A stretch of DNA of 64,000 nt, taken from the NCBI RefSeq assembly GCF_001936615.1, contig NZ_MLBF01000013.1, positions 41,975-105,974 on the forward strand. The letters run 5' to 3'. Positions 61,864-64,000 of the stretch are shown in pieces. How positions within the stretch are numbered: position 1 is the stretch's first letter; every line of letters starts with the position of its first letter. Below the pieces are notes generated by a model. It ran no database searches. It worked only from the letters and a program-made list of their open reading frames with translations, and was not told the origin of the DNA. Source of the DNA: Desulfosporosinus metallidurans (GTDB taxonomy: Bacteria; Bacillota; Desulfitobacteriia; Desulfitobacteriales; Desulfitobacteriaceae). Position numbers and translations under genes: made by a program.

Positions 61864-63870
61864 CTAGCATCCAATAGTGTCGACAAAGAATTTTTCTTTT
61901 AATTCTTCTCTTTCCCACTCAGGACGCTCTACGGCAGTTACTTCGATTAGTGATTCTACGTAGATATCGTTTTCTAGCATACCAGGATGTGCATAGCGAT
62001 CCTTATGGTTTACTACTAACTCAAACTCTTTTGCTCCAGCTTTACTTGCTGCTAGTTCTGCCTGTTTCTTTGCTTCGCTCAGTGCATAGGATACTGCTTC
62101 TTCCAGGTTCTCGAACATCTTGCGTTCCCAAGGGGCATGCATCAAATAGGTTCCATCTGTTTCTCCTGGCTTAATTAATACCTTTACCATTTCCATGATC
62201 TTGCCGGTTGCTGCCCCAACAGCGTTGGCTACTTCAGCATGCTCTGGAATGACCAAGCTAGTATTCAACTTCTCAGCGACCTCTGGCAACCAAGCCCTAA
62301 CCGGAGCTCCTATACCAACAATGGGCATATTCAATCTAAAAGAACAGTCAAATCCTTGACCTTGAGCCGGCGATAAGGCTTTTTTGATGAAATACATGAC
62401 TTCTGGTGTGTTTTTTATCTTAATGTTTTGTTCATCACAACCTACAAGGCTCTGAAGACAGGTAATACAAAGATCATTAATTATTTTTTCTGAAGCACGT
62501 CGAATAAACACATCCGGGCTTATTCTCGCCCGACTTGCTAAGACCCCTACTCCTACTTCCGCCGCTTCCCTGTTCCATTGATTATAAGTCCCTTGGGCAT
62601 GCAGGATATCTGTGGGAGTGAGAGAGATTCTGGCTAAAACTCCTACATTGACGAGATGTTGCAAATTTAGAAGATTAGGATCGATATTCAATCTTTGGGT
62701 AAGATAATATAAACTTCTTGGGCCAGTCTGAAGAATTTCAACGACTTTATTTTCTAGGTCATTTAACACCTCAGAGGTAGTTTGCTTGAGGAACATAAAA
62801 CAATCCACCGCCTGGGAAAACATAAGATCGTAGTTTTTTTCAAAGTTAACCTTCAATTCATCAACTAAATGGGGATGATTATACGCAACCACGGACAACG
62901 GCCATACCCTTTGAGGACCTACCTGTATTTCGCCATCTTTGTGGATTTGGATATAACTATCTCCCCCTAGACCATAAGTATAGATTTGTGCGGCCTGGAC
63001 ACGTGTAAGCCAGCCACCAACTGTAGCCCCTTCTTGATTGATCCTGGGTATTCCGTTTTTGAGAATGGCAATATCAGTCGTAGTTCCACCCATATCGAGT
63101 ACAAGAGCATTGGAGGTTTTAGTAAGGAAAGTTCCTCCTATGATACTAGAAGCTGGTCCAGAGAGGATAGTCTCGATGGGTTTTTCACGTGCTAAAGCTT
63201 CGCCCATCATACACCCATCACCTTTAACAATCATGATTGGAGCTTTTATTTTCTTTTCATCGAGTACTTTCTTCACAGATTCAACTAAGTCGGTAATGAT
63301 TGGAATCAAACGAGCATTGAGAACTGCTGTGACTGTTCTTTCATGAAATCCTAATGAAGTCGTTAACTGGTGAGCACACACCACTGGAAGATCTAAGATT
63401 TCCTTTACCATACCCATTACAGCATTCTCATGTTCTGGATTCCTGACACTGAGAAATCCAGAAATTGCTACAGCATCTACTTTGCCTCTTAGGTCTGTAA
63501 TAACCCGACGGGTCTTTTCTAGATCAAGTTCTTCGTTAGGAAGCCCTTTAAGATTGTGTCCTCCCGGCAGAACATAGTAGTGCTTGACTGGTAATGGATC
63601 TATGGGAGTATAGCCAATCATCAAAAGGCCAACCTCACAGCCGCGCCCTTCCACAATTGCATTAGTTGCCAATGTGGTTGATAGTGAAACCGCACTAATG
63701 TTCTCAAAATCTTCAAAGTCCAAATTCAAGATACAATTCCGAATGCCAATTGATAGATCCTCGCGGGTAGTCAAGGCTTTGGCCTTCTTCAATATCTGCT
63801 TGCTCCTGAGCTCCACGACCACACCATCGGTATATGTCCCTCCGGTATCGATTCCCAATACCAGTGACAT
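61864..63870 (-). CDS. hydantoinase/oxoprolinase-family ASKHA protein
   Basis: 668 residues. The N-terminal GIDTGGTYTDGVV (phosphate 1), ATNAIVEGRG, ILSGPASSIIGG and ALVLDMGGTTTDIAIL (phosphate 2) define the hydantoinase A/ASKHA ATPase fold. It is short of the full 5-oxoprolinase length and has no HyuB partner here, so hydantoin hydrolysis is doubtful. Its neighbour is a MetH-activation protein in a corrinoid island, which points to an ATP-driven corrinoid-related role (inference). AAGGAGGGAG precedes the ATG. Confidence 0.85.
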   Translation of the reverse strand: MSLVLGIDTGGTYTDGVVVELRSKQILKKAKALTTREDLSIGIRNCILNLDFEDFENISAVSLSTTLATNAIVEGRGCEVGLLMIGYTPIDPLPVKHYYVLPGGHNLKGLPNEELDLEKTRRVITDLRGKVDAVAISGFLSVRNPEHENAVMGMVKEILDLPVVCAHQLTTSLGFHERTVTAVLNARLIPIITDLVESVKKVLDEKKIKAPIMIVKGDGCMMGEALAREKPIETILSGPASSIIGGTFLTKTSNALVLDMGGTTTDIAILKNGIPRINQEGATVGGWLTRVQAAQIYTYGLGGDSYIQIHKDGEIQVGPQRVWPLSVVAYNHPHLVDELKVNFEKNYDLMFSQAVDCFMFLKQTTSEVLNDLENKVVEILQTGPRSLYYLTQRLNIDPNLLNLQHLVNVGVLARISLTPTDILHAQGTYNQWNREAAEVGVGVLASRARISPDVFIRRASEKIINDLCITCLQSLVGCDEQNIKIKNTPEVMYFIKKALSPAQGQGFDCSFRLNMPIVGIGAPVRAWLPEVAEKLNTSLVIPEHAEVANAVGAATGKIMEMVKVLIKPGETDGTYLMHAPWERKMFENLEEAVSYALSEAKKQAELAASKAGAKEFELVVNHKDRYAHPGMLENDIYVESLIEVTAVERPEWEREELKEKFFVDTIGC

Positions 63871-63933
63871 TTTTCTCCCTCCTTATATAACTAGTGGCTA
63901 CCTGCTTAAAGCAGGCAGCCTACCAAATTTTTA

Positions 63934-64000
63934 TTACTCTTCTCCTGGCATATGACCAACAGCGTTTTCTACAATACCTCGGATCTTTTCCGCTACATCC
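63934..64000 (-). CDS. 3' end of an unidentified gene, cut by the window edge
   Basis: The last 22 codons read in frame to a TAA stop at 63934, ending DVAEKIRGIVENAVGHMPGEE. It lies 63 bases upstream of the hydantoinase-like start and is probably in the same operon. Too short to assign; a further corrinoid or methyltransferase component is the natural guess from context. Confidence 0.6.
   Translation of the reverse strand, partial: DVAEKIRGIVENAVGHMPGEE

Noticed and set aside
61817..61918. 34-residue N-terminal extension of the MetH-activation-domain protein
   Set aside because: It overlaps the hydantoinase-like gene, is basic and unlike the family, and AAGGAAGGAG lies before the internal ATG at 61816.
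61864..63870. 5-oxoprolinase or hydantoinase joined functionally to the pyroglutamate operon
   Set aside because: It is about 19 kb from the pxp genes, lacks a HyuB half, and is embedded in corrinoid genes.

Overview
The window looks like chromosomal DNA of an anaerobic, spore-forming Clostridia member close to Desulfosporosinus/Desulfitobacterium. This is an inference from gene content: Rex, LonB (the sporulation-type Lon), a valine T-box, non-pyrrolysine MttB-type methyltransferase genes, CCA-encoding tRNAs, and many TTG/GTG starts with strong Shine-Dalgarno sites. No phage, CRISPR array or intact transposase was found.

Layout. 0.4-8.4 kb (minus): rex, a SPOR-domain protein, a PiT phosphate transporter with its DUF47 partner, folC, and valS behind a T-box leader. 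8.5-22 kb is a looser region: an FMN/glutamate-synthase-like enzyme, malic enzyme, nitroreductase, a MntA/HepT-type pair, acyl-CoA dehydrogenase plus thiolase, a LysM-ferritin-like protein, an EamA exporter, a cation exchanger and a DoxX protein. It is studded with two unexplained repeat families. 21.7-32 kb (minus): engB, lon, lonB, clpX and tig, then an envelope pair (deacetylase-YkoP-like and an MGDG/UgtP-like glycosyltransferase). 32-38 kb: DUF421/DUF4363, tRNA-Leu, tRNA-Gln, small membrane proteins, a secreted Thr/Gln-rich protein, a deacetylase and a TVP38 protein. 38-43 kb (minus): a complete pyroglutamate module (pcp, pxpA, DUF979, DUF969, pxpC, pxpB). 43.5-48 kb (minus): tRNA-His, tRNA-Arg, tRNA-Pro, rdgB, rph, a P-loop/SAD-like protein, an acyltransferase-like membrane protein and an O-methyltransferase.

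48-64 kb is a corrinoid-dependent methyl-transfer island. It holds a PocR/AraC regulator with a corrinoid protein (plus strand), a RACo-type [2Fe-2S] activator with two DUF1638 proteins, two BCCT transporters, and an mtgA-mttB-like-mtgC operon. It also holds a second activation-like set: a hydantoinase/oxoprolinase-like ASKHA protein plus a stand-alone MetH-activation-domain protein with a terminal Cys cluster. Together these should import a quaternary amine (glycine betaine or a relative), demethylate it onto Co(I)-corrinoid, pass the methyl to tetrahydrofolate and re-reduce oxidised corrinoid.

The two most unexpected signals are not genes. (1) A family of branched, covarying inverted-repeat elements (four copies, 11.6-21.7 kb) lies against or over the stop codons of four minus-strand genes; in three copies the TAG stop immediately abuts the fold. 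(2) A dispersed family of short hairpins has a constant GAACCGTCCC segment between arms that differ from copy to copy but stay self-complementary. Several start codons were moved inward where the longest ORF begins upstream of, or inside, its own ribosome binding site.
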